Assembly: GCA_016182845.1 (NCBI GenBank)
Contig: JACPFT010000012.1
Coordinates: 205,603-269,602, forward strand
DNA length: 64,000 nucleotides
Origin: Gammaproteobacteria bacterium
GTDB taxonomy: Bacteria > Pseudomonadota > Gammaproteobacteria > Enterobacterales > Permianibacteraceae
Direction: 5' to 3'
A model generated the notes under the pieces. The model was given only the letters and a program-made list of their open reading frames with translations. It was not told the origin of the DNA and ran no database searches. Every line of letters starts with the position of its first letter. The stretch's first letter is position 1. This document shows, one piece after another, positions 1-11,643 of the stretch. Position numbers and translations under genes: made by a program.

Positions 1-60
1 AACAAGGGGAAACGGTGGCCCGCCCCGGGCGGAGCACAGAGGCGCCGATCGGCAGACGCA

Positions 61-90
61 AAAAAAAAGGGTCAGGCAAGCCTAACCCTT
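61..90 (-). terminator. Rho-independent terminator of the distal tRNA-Arg
   Basis: On the minus strand an 11-bp stem with one mismatch (AAGGGTTAGGC pairing with GCCTGACCCTT) is followed by eight or more T residues. It lies just downstream of the tRNA-Arg gene at 99-175 and ends that transcript. Positions 1-60 contain nothing I can assign. Confidence 0.85.
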
Positions 91-98
91 TGAATTAA

Positions 99-175
99 TG
101 GCGGACCCGGAGAGATTCGAACTCCCGACCACCTGGTTCGTAGCCAGGTACTCTATCCAACTGAGCTACGGGTCC
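99..175 (-). tRNA. tRNA-Arg (anticodon ACG), distal copy
   Basis: A complete cloverleaf can be folded. The acceptor arms are GGACCCG and CGGGTCC, followed by discriminator G and an encoded CCA. The D stem is GCUC/GAGU, the anticodon stem is CCUGG/CCAGG around loop CUACGAA (anticodon ACG), and the T arm is GGGAG-UUCGAAU-CUCUC. Length is 77 nt. It reads CGN arginine codons after A34-to-inosine editing, as is usual for this isoacceptor. It is identical to the copy at 429-505 but has its own promoter and terminator. Confidence 0.97.
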
Positions 176-189
176 GCGTTGGAGGCGCC

Positions 190-217
190 ATTATACTGAG
201 CGAATTTCGCGTTGCAA
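190..217 (-). promoter_or_regulatory. Sigma70 promoter of the distal tRNA-Arg
   Basis: On the minus strand there is a -35 TTGCAA (212-217), a 16-bp spacer and a perfect -10 TATAAT (190-195). The predicted start point lies about 8 bases before the tRNA 5' end at 175. This makes the distal tRNA-Arg independent of the upstream tRNA-Ser/tRNA-Arg unit. Confidence 0.75.
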
Positions 218-394
218 GCGCCTGATGGAAATTTTTTCGAGGCGCGACAAAGACCAAGCACATGCGGCGTTTCGAAGCGACGCCGGGCGGCCAGCCTAGC
301 CAGGGAAAGCCCAAGGCGTTCGCTCGCCGACAGTCCTGCGCCCCCACCTGGCGGCCAGGCGATGCCGAGTGGCGCAGATCGCCACCGCCTGCGC

Positions 395-420
395 AAAAAA
401 AAACCGCCTTGCGGCGGTTT
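395..420 (-). terminator. Rho-independent terminator of the tRNA-Ser/tRNA-Arg unit
   Basis: On the minus strand a perfect 8-bp stem (AAACCGCC / GGCGGTTT) with a short loop runs into a nine-base T tract. It sits eight bases past the 3' end of the tRNA-Arg at 429-505. The rest of 176-394 holds only the distal tRNA promoter; no gene is supported there. Confidence 0.85.
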
Positions 421-428
421 CTTTTGTA

Positions 429-505
429 TGGCGGACCCGGAGAGATTCGAACTCCCGACCACCTGGTTCGTAGCCAGGTACTCTATCCAACTGAGCTACG
501 GGTCC
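429..505 (-). tRNA. tRNA-Arg (anticodon ACG), proximal copy
   Basis: This is base-for-base identical to the tRNA at 99-175, including the encoded CCA: 77 nt, acceptor GGACCCG/CGGGTCC, anticodon loop CUACGAA. It lies 33 bases downstream of tRNA-Ser, probably on the same transcript, and is closed by the terminator at 395-420. The csrA-tRNA-Ser-tRNA-Arg order is conserved in many Gammaproteobacteria; the tandem Arg duplication varies between lineages. Confidence 0.97.
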
Positions 506-538
506 GTAGGCCCCGGCTATCCGGCCGGAGCCCGCAAC

Positions 539-630
539 TGGCGGTGAAGGAGGGATTCGAACCCTCGATGCCCTTTTGGGGCATACTCCCTTAGCAGGGG
601 AGCGCCTTCGACCGGCTCGGCCACCTCACC
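539..630 (-). tRNA. tRNA-Ser (anticodon GCU)
   Basis: This class II tRNA of 92 nt has an encoded CCA. The anticodon stem-loop is CUCCC-CUGCUAA-GGGAG, giving anticodon GCU, which reads AGC/AGU serine codons. A long variable arm (UAUGCCCC pairing with GGGGCAU-like bases) follows, as expected for tRNA-Ser. The T arm is GAGGG-UUCGAAU-CCCUC. It is transcribed away from csrA and leads into tRNA-Arg. Confidence 0.97.
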
Positions 631-643
631 GTTGCGGAGGCGC

Positions 644-671
644 ATATTACCGCAAAACTTGAGAAACGCAA
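644..671 (-). promoter_or_regulatory. Sigma70 promoter for tRNA-Ser/tRNA-Arg
   Basis: On the minus strand a -35 TTGCGT (666-671), 16-bp spacer and -10 TAATAT (644-649) sit about 14 bases upstream of the tRNA-Ser 5' end. Confidence 0.6.
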
Positions 672-693
672 AAGAAATTTTGGGGGATTTCCC

Positions 694-739
694 GACTTTT
701 CATTTATTGGACACTTTTTGCGCAAGCCCATGAAAAGTC
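694..739. repeat. 10-bp perfect inverted repeat downstream of csrA
   Basis: GACTTTTCAT (694-703) and ATGAAAAGTC (730-739) are perfect complements separated by 26 bases. The pair lies just beyond the csrA stop codon. It lacks the GC-rich stem plus T-tract of a standard terminator, so its role (weak terminator, mRNA end structure or protein site) is open. Confidence 0.5.
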
Positions 740-752
740 AGAAGTTCCAAGA

Positions 753-953
753 TCACTCCGCGTAGTCGTCGGAAACGTCGCCGTGCTCTTTTTCGCGCTG
801 GATGCGCAGGTAGATTTCTTCGCGGTGCACCGAGACTTCCTTGGGGGCATTGACGCCGATGCGCACCTGGTTGCCTTTGACGCCCAGCACGGTCACGGTC
901 ACTTCATCACCGATCATCAGGGTCTCACCCACACGACGAGTCAGAATCAGCAT
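753..953 (-). CDS. csrA: Carbon storage regulator CsrA
   Basis: This 66-residue RNA-binding protein begins [18 protein letters not shown] and contains [25 protein letters not shown] in pieces, the five-strand fold typical of CsrA/RsmA. As a homodimer it binds GGA motifs in mRNA leaders and controls translation and stability of carbon storage, motility and biofilm transcripts. Length matches the family (about 61-70). The start has AAGGAG seven bases upstream. It sits between lysC and tRNA-Ser, the usual gammaproteobacterial position. The acidic C-terminal tail (DVSDDYAE) is variable in the family. Confidence 0.97.
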   Translation of the reverse strand: MLILTRRVGETLMIGDEVTVTVLGVKGNQVRIGVNAPKEVSVHREEIYLRIQREKEHGDVSDDYAE

Positions 954-1052
954 GGTCTATCTCCTTGCTTAACGGCCTATGCCCTACGCTGGACGCCAAT
1001 CGATGAGCAGCCTTGCCGCCACGTCCTGAGGGAACCTCTTACACCGTCAATT

Positions 1053-1081
1053 ATTGTAGCTAGTTAACGTAAATACAAAGA
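1053..1081 (-). promoter_or_regulatory. Possible csrA promoter
   Basis: In the 193-base gap between lysC and csrA the minus strand shows TACAAT (1053-1058) with TCTTTG 17 bases upstream (1076-1081). The -35 match is poor, so this is only a candidate. It would give a leader of about 95 bases, long enough for autoregulation by CsrA. Confidence 0.35.
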
Positions 1082-1146
1082 CCGCGCATTTTGACCGAAA
1101 TTCCGGTACTTGTGGCGGCTTTGCGTGAAAAAAGACTAGTTCAGCA

Positions 1147-2370
1147 TCAATCGGCAGCCTGCTCCAGGCCAAAGGCGGCATGCAGGGCGCGTACGGCCAG
1201 CTCCAGGTACTTCTCTTCCAGCAGGACGGAGACTTTGATTTCCGAGGTGGAAATGGCCTGCATGTTGATTCCCTCGGCGCCCAGGATCTGGAACATCTTG
1301 CTGGCCACGCCCGCATGGGAGCGCATGCCCACGCCGACGATGGACACCTTGACCACCTTGTTGTCGCAGAGAACGCCCTCGGCGCCGAGCTTGGCGGCGA
1401 TGGGCTCCACCAAGGTCTTGGCGGCCGGGAAGTCATTGCGGTGAACGGTGAAGGTGAAGTCGGTGTAGCCGTCGCGGCTGGCGTTCTGCACGATCATGTC
1501 GACTTCGATGCCGGCATTGCCGAGCGGCGCCAAGATCTCGGCACCCACGCCGGGCCGATCGGGGATGCGCAGCACCGTCAGCTTGGCCTCGTCGCGGTTG
1601 TAGGCGATACCCGAGACTTTCGGGGCTTCCATGACAGCATCCTCATAGGTGATCAGCGTGCCCGGGCCGTCGTCGAAACTGGACAGCACGCGCAGGGGAA
1701 CATTGTACTTGCCGGCGAATTCCACCGAGCGGGTTTGCAGGACCTTGGCGCCCACGGAGGCCAGTTCCAGCATTTCCTCGAAGGAGATGCGGTCCAGGCG
1801 CCGGGCCTCGGGCACGATGCGCGGATCGGTCGTATAGACGCCGTCCACGTCGGTATAGATCTGGCACTCGTCGGCCTTCAAGGCCGCCGCCAGGGCCACG
1901 GCCGTGGTGTCCGAGCCGCCGCGCCCCAGGGTGGTGATGTCGCCTGAGGGGCTCACGCCCTGAAAGCCCGCCACCACGGGGATGATGCCCTGCTCCAGAT
2001 CGGCCAGCAGGCCTTCGGCGTCGATCTGGTCGATGCGCGCCTTGCCGTGACGGGCATCGGTACGGATGGCGACTTGGCCGCCCATATAAGAGCGGGCCTT
2101 GAGGCCCTGGGTCTGCAAGGCGATGGCGACGAGGCCGATTGTGACCTGTTCGCCGGTGGCCATGACCACGTCCAGTTCGCGGCGATCCGGGTGGGAGCCC
2201 AAGGCTTCGGCGAGACCGATCAACCGATTGGTCTCGCCGGCCATGGCCGAGACCACGACCACGAGTTGGTGGCCTTGGGCCTGCCAGCGGGCGACTCGCG
2301 CCGCCACGGACTGGATGCGCTCGATGGAGCCGACGGAGGTGCCGCCGAATTTCTGGACGATGAGTGCCAT
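1147..2370 (-). CDS. lysC: Aspartokinase LysC
   Basis: Phosphorylates L-aspartate, the first step toward lysine, threonine, methionine and isoleucine. At 407 residues it is the monofunctional type without homoserine dehydrogenase. The N-terminal kinase domain carries the KFGGTSVGS signature immediately after the start and a [13 protein letters not shown] segment that binds the phosphate. Residues from about 265 hold the tandem ACT domains (for example [20 protein letters not shown]) that give feedback control. I chose ATG at 2370 because the family begins [10 protein letters not shown]; the 24 codons upstream are unrelated. The gene lies between alaS and csrA, as in many Gammaproteobacteria. 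Confidence 0.95.
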   Translation of the reverse strand: MALIVQKFGGTSVGSIERIQSVAARVARWQAQGHQLVVVVSAMAGETNRLIGLAEALGSHPDRRELDVVMATGEQVTIGLVAIALQTQGLKARSYMGGQVAIRTDARHGKARIDQIDAEGLLADLEQGIIPVVAGFQGVSPSGDITTLGRGGSDTTAVALAAALKADECQIYTDVDGVYTTDPRIVPEARRLDRISFEEMLELASVGAKVLQTRSVEFAGKYNVPLRVLSSFDDGPGTLITYEDAVMEAPKVSGIAYNRDEAKLTVLRIPDRPGVGAEILAPLGNAGIEVDMIVQNASRDGYTDFTFTVHRNDFPAAKTLVEPIAAKLGAEGVLCDNKVVKVSIVGVGMRSHAGVASKMFQILGAEGINMQAISTSEIKVSVLLEEKYLELAVRALHAAFGLEQAAD

Positions 2371-2495
2371 ATGGGCTTCGTGTAAGGCGGACTCGCCGCG
2401 CAACGGCAATCCGCCGCCTAAGCCCTCGGCACACATGGCCAAAAGCCGTTAATAGATAAGGGTGGACTGCCGGTCCACCCTACGGATACGGCAGC

Positions 2496-5132
<2,637 letters not shown>

Positions 5133-5172
5133 TTTGGCTACCTTCGTCGTCAGTCTTTCCTGCGTCACCGGT

Positions 5173-5661
5173 TCATTCGTCGGCGGACGCAAAATCCTCA
5201 TCATCGCCAGAACCACCGCGCAGCACGCGGTTGATCTGGCTGGGGGAGAATCCCCGGTAGTGCAAGAAGCGGGCACGCTGCCCCTTCTCGCGGTAATCCT
5301 TGGGCGGCCGGCGGCCGAACTTGGCCTCGGCCACCTCGCGGCAGGCGTCCTGCCAATCCGGATCGTTCCGATCCAGGTAGGCGGCGGCCAGCTCCTCGGC
5401 TATGCCCCGTTCGCGCAGCTCCTGGGCGATGCGCTGGGGCCCCAAGCCCCGACCGCGCCGGGAGCGCACGAAGACTTCCGTGAAACGCTCGTCGCTCTGC
5501 AGGCCGGTCTCGGTCAGCCAGGCCAGGACCCGCGCCTGGGCCTCGCGGGCAAAGCCCTTGGCCGATAGTTTTTGCTTTAGCTCAAAAGCCGAATGCTCGC
5601 GCCGGGCGAGCATTCCTAGTGCGGCCTCGCGGACGGGCTTCAGCTCGTCCGCGGTATCCAA
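5173..5661 (-). CDS. recX: Regulatory protein RecX
   Basis: RecX binds RecA filaments and limits their extension and activity. This 162-residue protein has the three-helix repeat architecture of the family: [19 protein letters not shown] at residues 20-38, a central [21 protein letters not shown] segment and a C-terminal [19 protein letters not shown] repeat. It starts eight bases after the recA stop, so it is cotranscribed and probably expressed at a lower level by reading through. An acidic tail ([12 protein letters not shown]) follows the last repeat. Confidence 0.93.
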   Translation of the reverse strand: MDTADELKPVREAALGMLARREHSAFELKQKLSAKGFAREAQARVLAWLTETGLQSDERFTEVFVRSRRGRGLGPQRIAQELRERGIAEELAAAYLDRNDPDWQDACREVAEAKFGRRPPKDYREKGQRARFLHYRGFSPSQINRVLRGGSGDDEDFASADE

Positions 5662-5669
5662 CTTCTCGC

Positions 5670-6713
5670 TCAGGCGTCGGCCTCGGCCATCTCGGTGAAT
5701 TCATCCTTTTCCGGGCTGGCCTTGACCAGCAGCGCGGCACGGATCTTGGCCTCGATATCCTGGGCCAGGGCCGGGTTGGCCTTGAGGAATTGCACGGCGT
5801 TGGCCTTGCCCTGGCCGATGCGGGTGCCATTGCAGCTGTACCAAGCGCCGGCTTTTTCCACCAGGTTCTGGCTCACGCCTAAGTCGATGATCTCGCCCAG
5901 ACGGTTGATGCCCTCGCCGTACATGATCTCGAACTCGGCCTGACGGAACGGCGGCGCCACCTTGTTCTTGACCACTTTCACGCGGGTCTCGCTGCCGGTC
6001 ACTTCGTCGCCGTCCTTGACCGCGCCGGTACGGCGGATGTCCAGGCGCACCGAGGCGTAGAACTTGAGGGCGTTGCCACCGGTGGTGGTTTCCGGGTTGC
6101 CGAACATCACGCCGATCTTCATGCGGATCTGGTTGATGAAGATGACCAGGGTGTTGGAACGCTTGATATTGCCGGTCAGCTTGCGCAGGGCCTGGGACAT
6201 GAGGCGGGCCTGGAGGCCGACATGGGAATCGCCCATCTCACCTTCGATTTCGGCTTTCGGCGTCAGGGCGGCCACGGAGTCGACGACGACGACGTCCACG
6301 GCGCCGGAGCGCACCAGCATGTCGGTGATTTCCAGGGCCTGCTCGCCGGTGTCCGGCTGGGAGATCAGCAGATTGTTCAGATCCACGCCCAGCTTCTCGG
6401 CATAGACCGGATCCAGGGCGTGTTCGGCATCGACGAAGGCGCAGGTGCCGCCGTTTTTCTGGGCATTGGCGACGACTTGCAGGGTCAGGGTGGTCTTGCC
6501 CGAGGATTCCGGGCCGTAGATTTCCACGATACGGCCCTTGGGCAGGCCGCCGATGCCGAGGGCGATGTCCAGGCCCAGGGAGCCGGTGGACACGGCCTCG
6601 ATGTCCTTCATGGCGCTGGCTGCATCGCCCAGGCGCATGACCGAGCCCTTGCCGAATTGCTTCTCAATCTGGGACAGCGCGGCGCCTAGCGCCTTCTTCT
6701 TGTTGTCATCCAT
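5670..6713 (-). CDS. recA: Recombinase RecA
   Basis: DNA-dependent ATPase that forms filaments on single-stranded DNA, catalyses strand exchange and stimulates LexA self-cleavage. At 347 residues it is full length and intact. Walker A is GPESSGKTT; loop segments [19 protein letters not shown] and [20 protein letters not shown] are present, as is the acidic C terminus ([13 protein letters not shown]). A strong ribosome site (GGAGGAG) precedes ATG. It is followed at once by recX. No canonical LexA operator is visible in the 152-base gap to pncC (see findings). Confidence 0.98.
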   Translation of the reverse strand: MDDNKKKALGAALSQIEKQFGKGSVMRLGDAASAMKDIEAVSTGSLGLDIALGIGGLPKGRIVEIYGPESSGKTTLTLQVVANAQKNGGTCAFVDAEHALDPVYAEKLGVDLNNLLISQPDTGEQALEITDMLVRSGAVDVVVVDSVAALTPKAEIEGEMGDSHVGLQARLMSQALRKLTGNIKRSNTLVIFINQIRMKIGVMFGNPETTTGGNALKFYASVRLDIRRTGAVKDGDEVTGSETRVKVVKNKVAPPFRQAEFEIMYGEGINRLGEIIDLGVSQNLVEKAGAWYSCNGTRIGQGKANAVQFLKANPALAQDIEAKIRAALLVKASPEKDEFTEMAEADA

Positions 6714-6865
6714 CGCGAACTCCTCCGAACCGGCAAGGGAAACCGGGTAGCTGACTAATGCCCGAGGCCGCCGCGACGGCGCACCTCTGCTCGATTGTGG
6801 GCGGCATTATGGCATGAAAGCCGGCAGGCGGGGAGCGCGCGAAGCGCGGCGATGCGAGGAGGCTT

Positions 6866-7408
6866 TCAGCCCTTGTTGTCGTCCGCGAATGGCCCATGCC
6901 CCAGTTCGACGAACAGCCCGTCCAAGGCGGCGAAAATCGCCGCGATGCGCACGGCGGAACGGTCACCGCCGAACAGGAAACGCTCGCTGCGCACCGGCCG
7001 GCCGCGCAGACCCCAGGCCAGCCAGACCGTGCCCACGGGCTTCTCGGGCGAGCCGCCGTCCGGTCCGGCGATACCGGACACGGCCACGGCCAGATCCACG
7101 GGGCTGCGGGCCAGCACGCCCTCGACCATCTCGCAGACCACCTCGCCGCTGACCGCGCCATGGGTAGCCAGGGTCTCGGGGCGCACGCCCAGTAGCTCGA
7201 CCTTGGCGGCATTGGAATAGCTGATATAGCCGCGCTCGAACCAGGCGGAGGAACCGGGCACGCCGGTCAGCGCATAGGCGATGCCACCGCCGGTGCAGGA
7301 CTCGGCAGTGGCCAGGCGCAGGCCCGAGGGCGCGAGGATATGCGCGAGGGCATGGCAGACATTGCTCAGTTTTTCCTCGGTGGCGAGATCCTGGCTGAAG
7401 GAGTTCAC
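6866..7408 (-). CDS. pncC: Nicotinamide-nucleotide amidase PncC (CinA C-terminal family)
   Basis: Deamidates nicotinamide mononucleotide to nicotinate mononucleotide in NAD salvage. The 180-residue protein is the stand-alone CinA C-terminal domain. It shows the family motifs TAESCTGGGIAYALT near residue 35, a GYISYSNAAKVELLGV stretch and SGIAGPDGGSPEKPVGTVWLAW. Its position directly upstream of recA on the same strand is standard in Gammaproteobacteria, where it was long called a CinA-like protein. Confidence 0.93.
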   Translation of the reverse strand: MNSFSQDLATEEKLSNVCHALAHILAPSGLRLATAESCTGGGIAYALTGVPGSSAWFERGYISYSNAAKVELLGVRPETLATHGAVSGEVVCEMVEGVLARSPVDLAVAVSGIAGPDGGSPEKPVGTVWLAWGLRGRPVRSERFLFGGDRSAVRIAAIFAALDGLFVELGHGPFADDNKG

Positions 7409-7477
7409 GGGCGATTCCTTACAAAAAGTTCAGCTGGCATAAGTATTTGGTAGGTGTCAAGGTATGGCAAGCATCCC

Positions 7478-7483
7478 TATAAT
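7478..7483 (+). promoter_or_regulatory. -10 element for the first DevBCA-type operon
   Basis: A perfect TATAAT lies 34 bases upstream of a GTG and 40 upstream of the ATG of the permease gene. The matching -35 region (around 7455-7460) is poor, so activation by another factor is possible. The -10 lies downstream of the earliest in-frame start, which argues for the shorter protein. Confidence 0.5.
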
Positions 7484-7522
7484 GCCCCCCCGGGTACCGA
7501 TGCGAAAGGATGCATCGTGATC

Positions 7523-8740
7523 ATGGGAAAACCTCCTCGTTTGGACATCGAAACCACCGGCGGATTCTACCGCTCGACCAAGTCCCTCGTGCCCCGCCCG
7601 CCCCTGCCGGGCACCAGCCTGCTGGCCTGGCGCAACCTGGTCCACGAGCGGGCGCGCTTCATCGTCACCTTGGTGGGCATCCTCTTCTCCGTCGTGCTCA
7701 TGGGCATCCAAGGCGGCCTGCTCATCGGCTTCATCGAATCCTCCGGCGGCCTGGTCGCACATTCGACGGCCGAACTCTGGCTCGTGCCCAAGGGCACGAC
7801 CAATGCCGACATCACCGCCACCCTGACCGACACCAAGCGCCAACTGGCCTTGGCCGTGCCGGGCGTCGCCCGTGCCGACAACACCATGCTGCAATTCACC
7901 TTCTGGCGCAAACCGGACGGCGGCACGGAGAGCGTGGCCCTCCTGGGCATCAACCCCTACGACAGCCTGCTGCCGCCCTGGAACCTGGAGCAGGGCCGGG
8001 TCGAGGACCTGCAGCAGCCGGACGCCATCATCATCGAGCGCCTCTACGCCGAGAAGCTGGGCGTGGGCAGGCTCGGCGACAGCGTGGAAATCAACGGCAA
8101 GCGCGCCCGCGTGGTGGGCATCACCCGGGGCATACGCACCTTCACCCAATCTCCCTATCTGTTCACCACCCATGCCAATGCCCAGCGCTACACCCTCCCC
8201 CCCAACCGCCGCGATCGCACGACCTATGTGCTGGTGAAGACCGCGCCTGGCCATGCCGTGGCGGAGGTGCAGGCGGCCTTGAGGACGCGCATGCCCGAGG
8301 TGGACGTGTGGACCGCCGAGGAATTCCGCGCCATGACCGTCAATTACTGGCTGGTGAAGACCGGCGCCGGCTCGGCGGTGCTGATGGCGGCGGTCCTGGG
8401 CCTCATCGTCGGCGTGGTGATCGTCGGCCAGACGCTCTATTCCAGCACCATCGACCGCCTCTCGGAGTACGCGACCCTGCGCGCCATGGGAGCACCGGGC
8501 CGCTATCTCTATGCCGTCATCCTCAAGCAGGCGGTGATCTCGGCCATCGTCGGCTATGCCGTAGGCTTGGGTCTCGTGCTGATGATCTCGGCCGCCAGCC
8601 AGAACAGCCCCCTGGCCATCAGCCTGCCGCCCTGGATGCTGGGCGTGCTGGCCCTGCTGACCCTGGCCATGTGCTTGTTCGGCGCGGTGATCTCCATACG
8701 CCGGGTCATGCATATCGACCCTACGTCTGTCTTCCGGTGA
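7523..8740 (+). CDS. ABC transporter permease, DevC-like (MacB/FtsX superfamily)
   Basis: Inner-membrane permease of 405 residues for a DevBCA-type exporter that works with a membrane fusion protein. One membrane segment is N-terminal (FIVTLVGILFSVVLMGIQGGLL); a periplasmic domain of about 220 residues follows; three C-terminal segments begin near AGSAVLMAAVLGLIVGVVIVGQ. The YATLRAMGAPGRYLYAVILKQ cytoplasmic loop is typical of FtsX-like permeases and contacts the ATPase. ATG at 7523 or the in-frame GTG at 7517 (six bases after AAAGGA) is the likely start. It is followed after four bases by its ATPase. The substrate cannot be read from sequence; DevBCA of cyanobacteria exports glycolipids. Confidence 0.85.
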   Translation: MGKPPRLDIETTGGFYRSTKSLVPRPPLPGTSLLAWRNLVHERARFIVTLVGILFSVVLMGIQGGLLIGFIESSGGLVAHSTAELWLVPKGTTNADITATLTDTKRQLALAVPGVARADNTMLQFTFWRKPDGGTESVALLGINPYDSLLPPWNLEQGRVEDLQQPDAIIIERLYAEKLGVGRLGDSVEINGKRARVVGITRGIRTFTQSPYLFTTHANAQRYTLPPNRRDRTTYVLVKTAPGHAVAEVQAALRTRMPEVDVWTAEEFRAMTVNYWLVKTGAGSAVLMAAVLGLIVGVVIVGQTLYSSTIDRLSEYATLRAMGAPGRYLYAVILKQAVISAIVGYAVGLGLVLMISAASQNSPLAISLPPWMLGVLALLTLAMCLFGAVISIRRVMHIDPTSVFR

Positions 8741-8744
8741 GGCC

Positions 8745-9545
8745 ATGAAAGAAACCGTGATCGAACTCGAAGGCGTGGGCCTGACCTACGGCAGCGGCGA
8801 GACCGCCATCGAGGCCCTGTGCGGCATCGACCTCAGCGTCCGGCGCGGCGAGCTGACCCTCTTGCTGGGACCCAGCGGCTCGGGCAAGACCTCCCTGCTG
8901 CAGGTCATGGGCTGTCTGCTGCATGCCAGCCGCGGCACGGTCAAGCTGTTCGGCGAGACCGTGGGCGGCCTGGACCAGGAGGCCATGTCCGAGCGGCGCC
9001 TTCAACATTTCGGCTTCATCTTCCAGGGCTATAACCTCTTCCCCACCCTGCGCGCCTGGGAGAACGTCGCCCTGTCCCTGGATCTCAAGGGCCTGCCCAA
9101 GCGCGGCTATCGAAAAACCGCCGGCGTCCTGCTGGACCGCCTAGGCCTACAAGGCCGGCTGGACGCCTTCCCCAACGAACTGTCCGGCGGCCAGAAGCAG
9201 CGCGTCGCCATCGCCCGCGCCCTGGCCGGCAGCCCGTCCATCCTCCTCGCCGACGAACCCACCGCCGCCCTGGATGGCAAGACCGGACAGAGCGTCGCGG
9301 CGAGCTTGCAGGAGCTGGCCCATGCGGAGAACTGCGCCGTGGTGGTGGTGACCCACGATCCGCGCATGCTGCCCTACGGCGACCGGGTCATCACCCTGGA
9401 AGACGGGCGCATCACCGGCGATCACGGCCAGGAGGCCCTGCGCCACAGCGGCCTGTCCATGGAAAGCCTCTTGGCGCGCGGCAACGGCCAAGCCGGCACA
9501 GGTCATCCTCCCCAAGAGCCCCATCCGCCCCAAGGAGTCTTCTGA
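8745..9545 (+). CDS. ABC transporter ATPase, DevA/LolD-like
   Basis: ATP-binding subunit of 266 residues that energises the permease encoded just upstream. Walker A is GPSGSGKTS, the Q loop is [12 protein letters not shown], the signature is LSGGQKQR, Walker B is [12 protein letters not shown] and the switch histidine is in VVTHDPRML. The C terminus has about 30 extra residues rich in H, P and G after the usual end of the domain. The stop codon is separated from the next start by a single base, so permease, ATPase and fusion protein form one operon. Confidence 0.9.
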   Translation: MKETVIELEGVGLTYGSGETAIEALCGIDLSVRRGELTLLLGPSGSGKTSLLQVMGCLLHASRGTVKLFGETVGGLDQEAMSERRLQHFGFIFQGYNLFPTLRAWENVALSLDLKGLPKRGYRKTAGVLLDRLGLQGRLDAFPNELSGGQKQRVAIARALAGSPSILLADEPTAALDGKTGQSVAASLQELAHAENCAVVVVTHDPRMLPYGDRVITLEDGRITGDHGQEALRHSGLSMESLLARGNGQAGTGHPPQEPHPPQGVF

Positions 9546-9546
9546 T

Positions 9547-10527
9547 ATGCGCATCGCCTTCGCACTGCCCCTGCTGTTCTGCTGCTCCTTGGCCCGGGCG
9601 GCGGACGTGCCGCCCGCCCTCAGCCATATCGCCGCCGGCGGTCTGGTGGAGCCCCAGGGCGAGGAGCGGGTGGTGATCCCGGAATTCTCCGGGCGTTTGA
9701 AGAAGGTCTATATCGAGGAAGGCGACACCGTGCAGGCGGGCCAGATCCTGGCCGAAATCGAGAACGCCGAGTTCGAGGCCGCTGTCGCCGGGACCAAGGC
9801 GCAACTCCAACTCGCCGAGGCCAATCTCGCCAAGCTGAAAGCCGGGGCACGCCCCGAGGAGCGGCGCGAGGCCGCCGCCAACCGGGCCGAGGCCGAGTCC
9901 CTGCTGACCTGGGCCCAGGCCGAGTTCCGGCGCATCAACCCCCTCGTGGAGAAACGCCAGTTGCCCGCCTCGGCCTTGGACACGGCCCGCCACGAGCGGG
10001 ATGCCGCCAAGGCCCGCGCCCAGGCCGCCCGCGAGCGCCTGAACCTGATCCAGGCCGGCACCCGCGCCGAGGATCTGGCCATCGCCGCAGCCCAGGTGGC
10101 CGCCGCCCAGGCGGAGCTGGGGCGTGCCGAGGCCCTGCTCAACAAGACTCGCATCCGCTCGCCCATCGACGGCTTGGTACTCAAGCGCGACCTGCGCGAG
10201 GGTGAGACCGTGGTGTCCCTGAGCCCCATTCCCCTGGCACGCATCGGCGACCTGCGCAAGCTCTATGTACGCGCCGATGTGGACGAGCTGGACATTGCCC
10301 GCGTTCAGACCGAGCAGAAGGTCAGGATCACCGCCGAGGCCCTGCCCGGCCAGAGTTTTACTGGCCAAGTCGTGCGCGTCAGCCGGCGCATGGGCAAGCG
10401 CAACAGTACCTCGGAGAATCCCACCGAAAAGCTCGACGCCAAGATCCTGGAGGCCTTGATCGCCCTGGACGGCGAACCCAAGCTGCCGGTGGGGCTGAGG
10501 GTGGATGTTCAAATCACGGTGAACTGA
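9547..10527 (+). CDS. Membrane fusion protein, HlyD/DevB-like
   Basis: Periplasmic adaptor of 326 residues. A signal peptide (cleavage near LARA-AD, residue 19) is followed by a biotinyl-lipoyl-like half-motif (GRLKKVYIEEGDTVQAGQIL), a long alpha-helical hairpin rich in A, E and R at about residues 75-195, the second lipoyl half (TRIRSPIDGLVLKRDLREGE) and a beta-barrel domain. It links the DevC-like permease to an outer-membrane channel, most likely a TolC-type protein encoded elsewhere. It is the third gene of the operon and begins one base after the ATPase stop. Confidence 0.88.
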   Translation: MRIAFALPLLFCCSLARAADVPPALSHIAAGGLVEPQGEERVVIPEFSGRLKKVYIEEGDTVQAGQILAEIENAEFEAAVAGTKAQLQLAEANLAKLKAGARPEERREAAANRAEAESLLTWAQAEFRRINPLVEKRQLPASALDTARHERDAAKARAQAARERLNLIQAGTRAEDLAIAAAQVAAAQAELGRAEALLNKTRIRSPIDGLVLKRDLREGETVVSLSPIPLARIGDLRKLYVRADVDELDIARVQTEQKVRITAEALPGQSFTGQVVRVSRRMGKRNSTSENPTEKLDAKILEALIALDGEPKLPVGLRVDVQITVN

Positions 10528-10629
10528 TGCCGATATTGGCGTTTTGTTATATAAAACTCGCGTTTTAGTCTTTCTTATCACCTCCCGGGGCTCGCTATCG
10601 TTGCGTCATCACCGCTTCGAGGCCCCATC

Positions 10630-11643
10630 ATGCACTTCCTCGCACGCCTGCTCCCGGCGGCGCTCCTGGCGTCCGCCAGCATCGCCCAGGCCGAAACGCG
10701 GCTGCTCAACGTGTCCTACGACCCGACCCGTCAGCTATTCCGCGACTACAATGCCCTGTTCGGCCGCTACTGGCAGGCCAAGACCGGCGAGGCGCTGGTG
10801 GTGCACCAATCCCATGGCGGCTCCGGCAAGCAGGCGCGCTCGGTGATCGACGGCCTGGAAGCCGATGTCATCAGCCTGGCCCTGGCCTACGACATCGATG
10901 CCATCGCCGACAAGGCCAAGCTGCTGCCGGCCGATTGGCAAACGCGCCTGCCCAATCGCAGCGCCCCCTTCACCTCCACCGTCGTGTTCCTGGTCCGGGA
11001 GGGCAATCCGAAAGCCATCCGCGATTGGGCCGATCTGGTCCGTCCCGGGATCGCCGTGGTGACCGCCAATCCCAAAACCTCCGGCGGTGCCCGCTGGAAT
11101 TACCTGGCGGCCTGGGCCTGGGCCCTGCACCAGCCCGGTGGCGACGAGGCCAAGGCCCGGGACTTCGTGGCGCGCTTGTACCGGAACGTGCCAGTCTTGG
11201 ACGCCGGAGCACGCGGCTCCTCGGTCACCTTCAGCCAGCGCGGCATCGGCGACGTGCTCCTGACCTGGGAGAACGAGGCCCATCTGTTGAAGCGCGAGCT
11301 GAAGGATGAACAGTTTCAGGCCATCTACCCCAGCCTAAGCATCCGCGCCGAGCCGCCTATCGCCGTCGTGGACCGCTATGCCGAAAAACACGGCACGCTG
11401 CCGCTGGCGCGGGCCTATGCCGCGCATCTATATAGCCCCGAGGCTCAGGAACTCATCGCCCGGCACGACTTCCGCCCCGTCGACCCGCAGGTCGCGGCAC
11501 GCCACCGCGCACGCTTCCCGGACCTGCGCCTGGTCTCGGCCGACGAGGTCTTCGGCGACTGGAGGCGTGGCCAGAAGCAGCATTTCGACGACGGCGGGGT
11601 GTTCGACCAGCTCAGTTTGACGAACGCGCAATCCGCGCGATGA
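10630..11643 (+). CDS. Periplasmic sulfate/thiosulfate-binding protein-like (Sbp/CysP family), orphan
   Basis: A 337-residue secreted binding protein. The signal peptide is cleaved near IAQA-ET (residue 21). The mature part follows the Sbp/CysP pattern: [20 protein letters not shown] at the start, [20 protein letters not shown], the [14 protein letters not shown] segment, [19 protein letters not shown] and [13 protein letters not shown]. The family delivers sulfate or thiosulfate to CysTWA importers, but no cysT, cysW or cysA lies nearby. Instead it sits between two convergent exporter modules. The gap upstream (10528-10629) is AT-rich with a TAAAAC/GTTTTA dyad. The 3' end overlaps the convergent fusion-protein gene by 32 bases. 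Confidence 0.88.
   Translation: MHFLARLLPAALLASASIAQAETRLLNVSYDPTRQLFRDYNALFGRYWQAKTGEALVVHQSHGGSGKQARSVIDGLEADVISLALAYDIDAIADKAKLLPADWQTRLPNRSAPFTSTVVFLVREGNPKAIRDWADLVRPGIAVVTANPKTSGGARWNYLAAWAWALHQPGGDEAKARDFVARLYRNVPVLDAGARGSSVTFSQRGIGDVLLTWENEAHLLKRELKDEQFQAIYPSLSIRAEPPIAVVDRYAEKHGTLPLARAYAAHLYSPEAQELIARHDFRPVDPQVAARHRARFPDLRLVSADEVFGDWRRGQKQHFDDGGVFDQLSLTNAQSAR

Noticed and set aside
99..630. tRNA genes as the attachment site of a genomic island
   Set aside because: No integrase, no direct repeat of the tRNA 3' end other than the full second tRNA copy, and the genes on the right are conserved core genes. The left side is outside the window.
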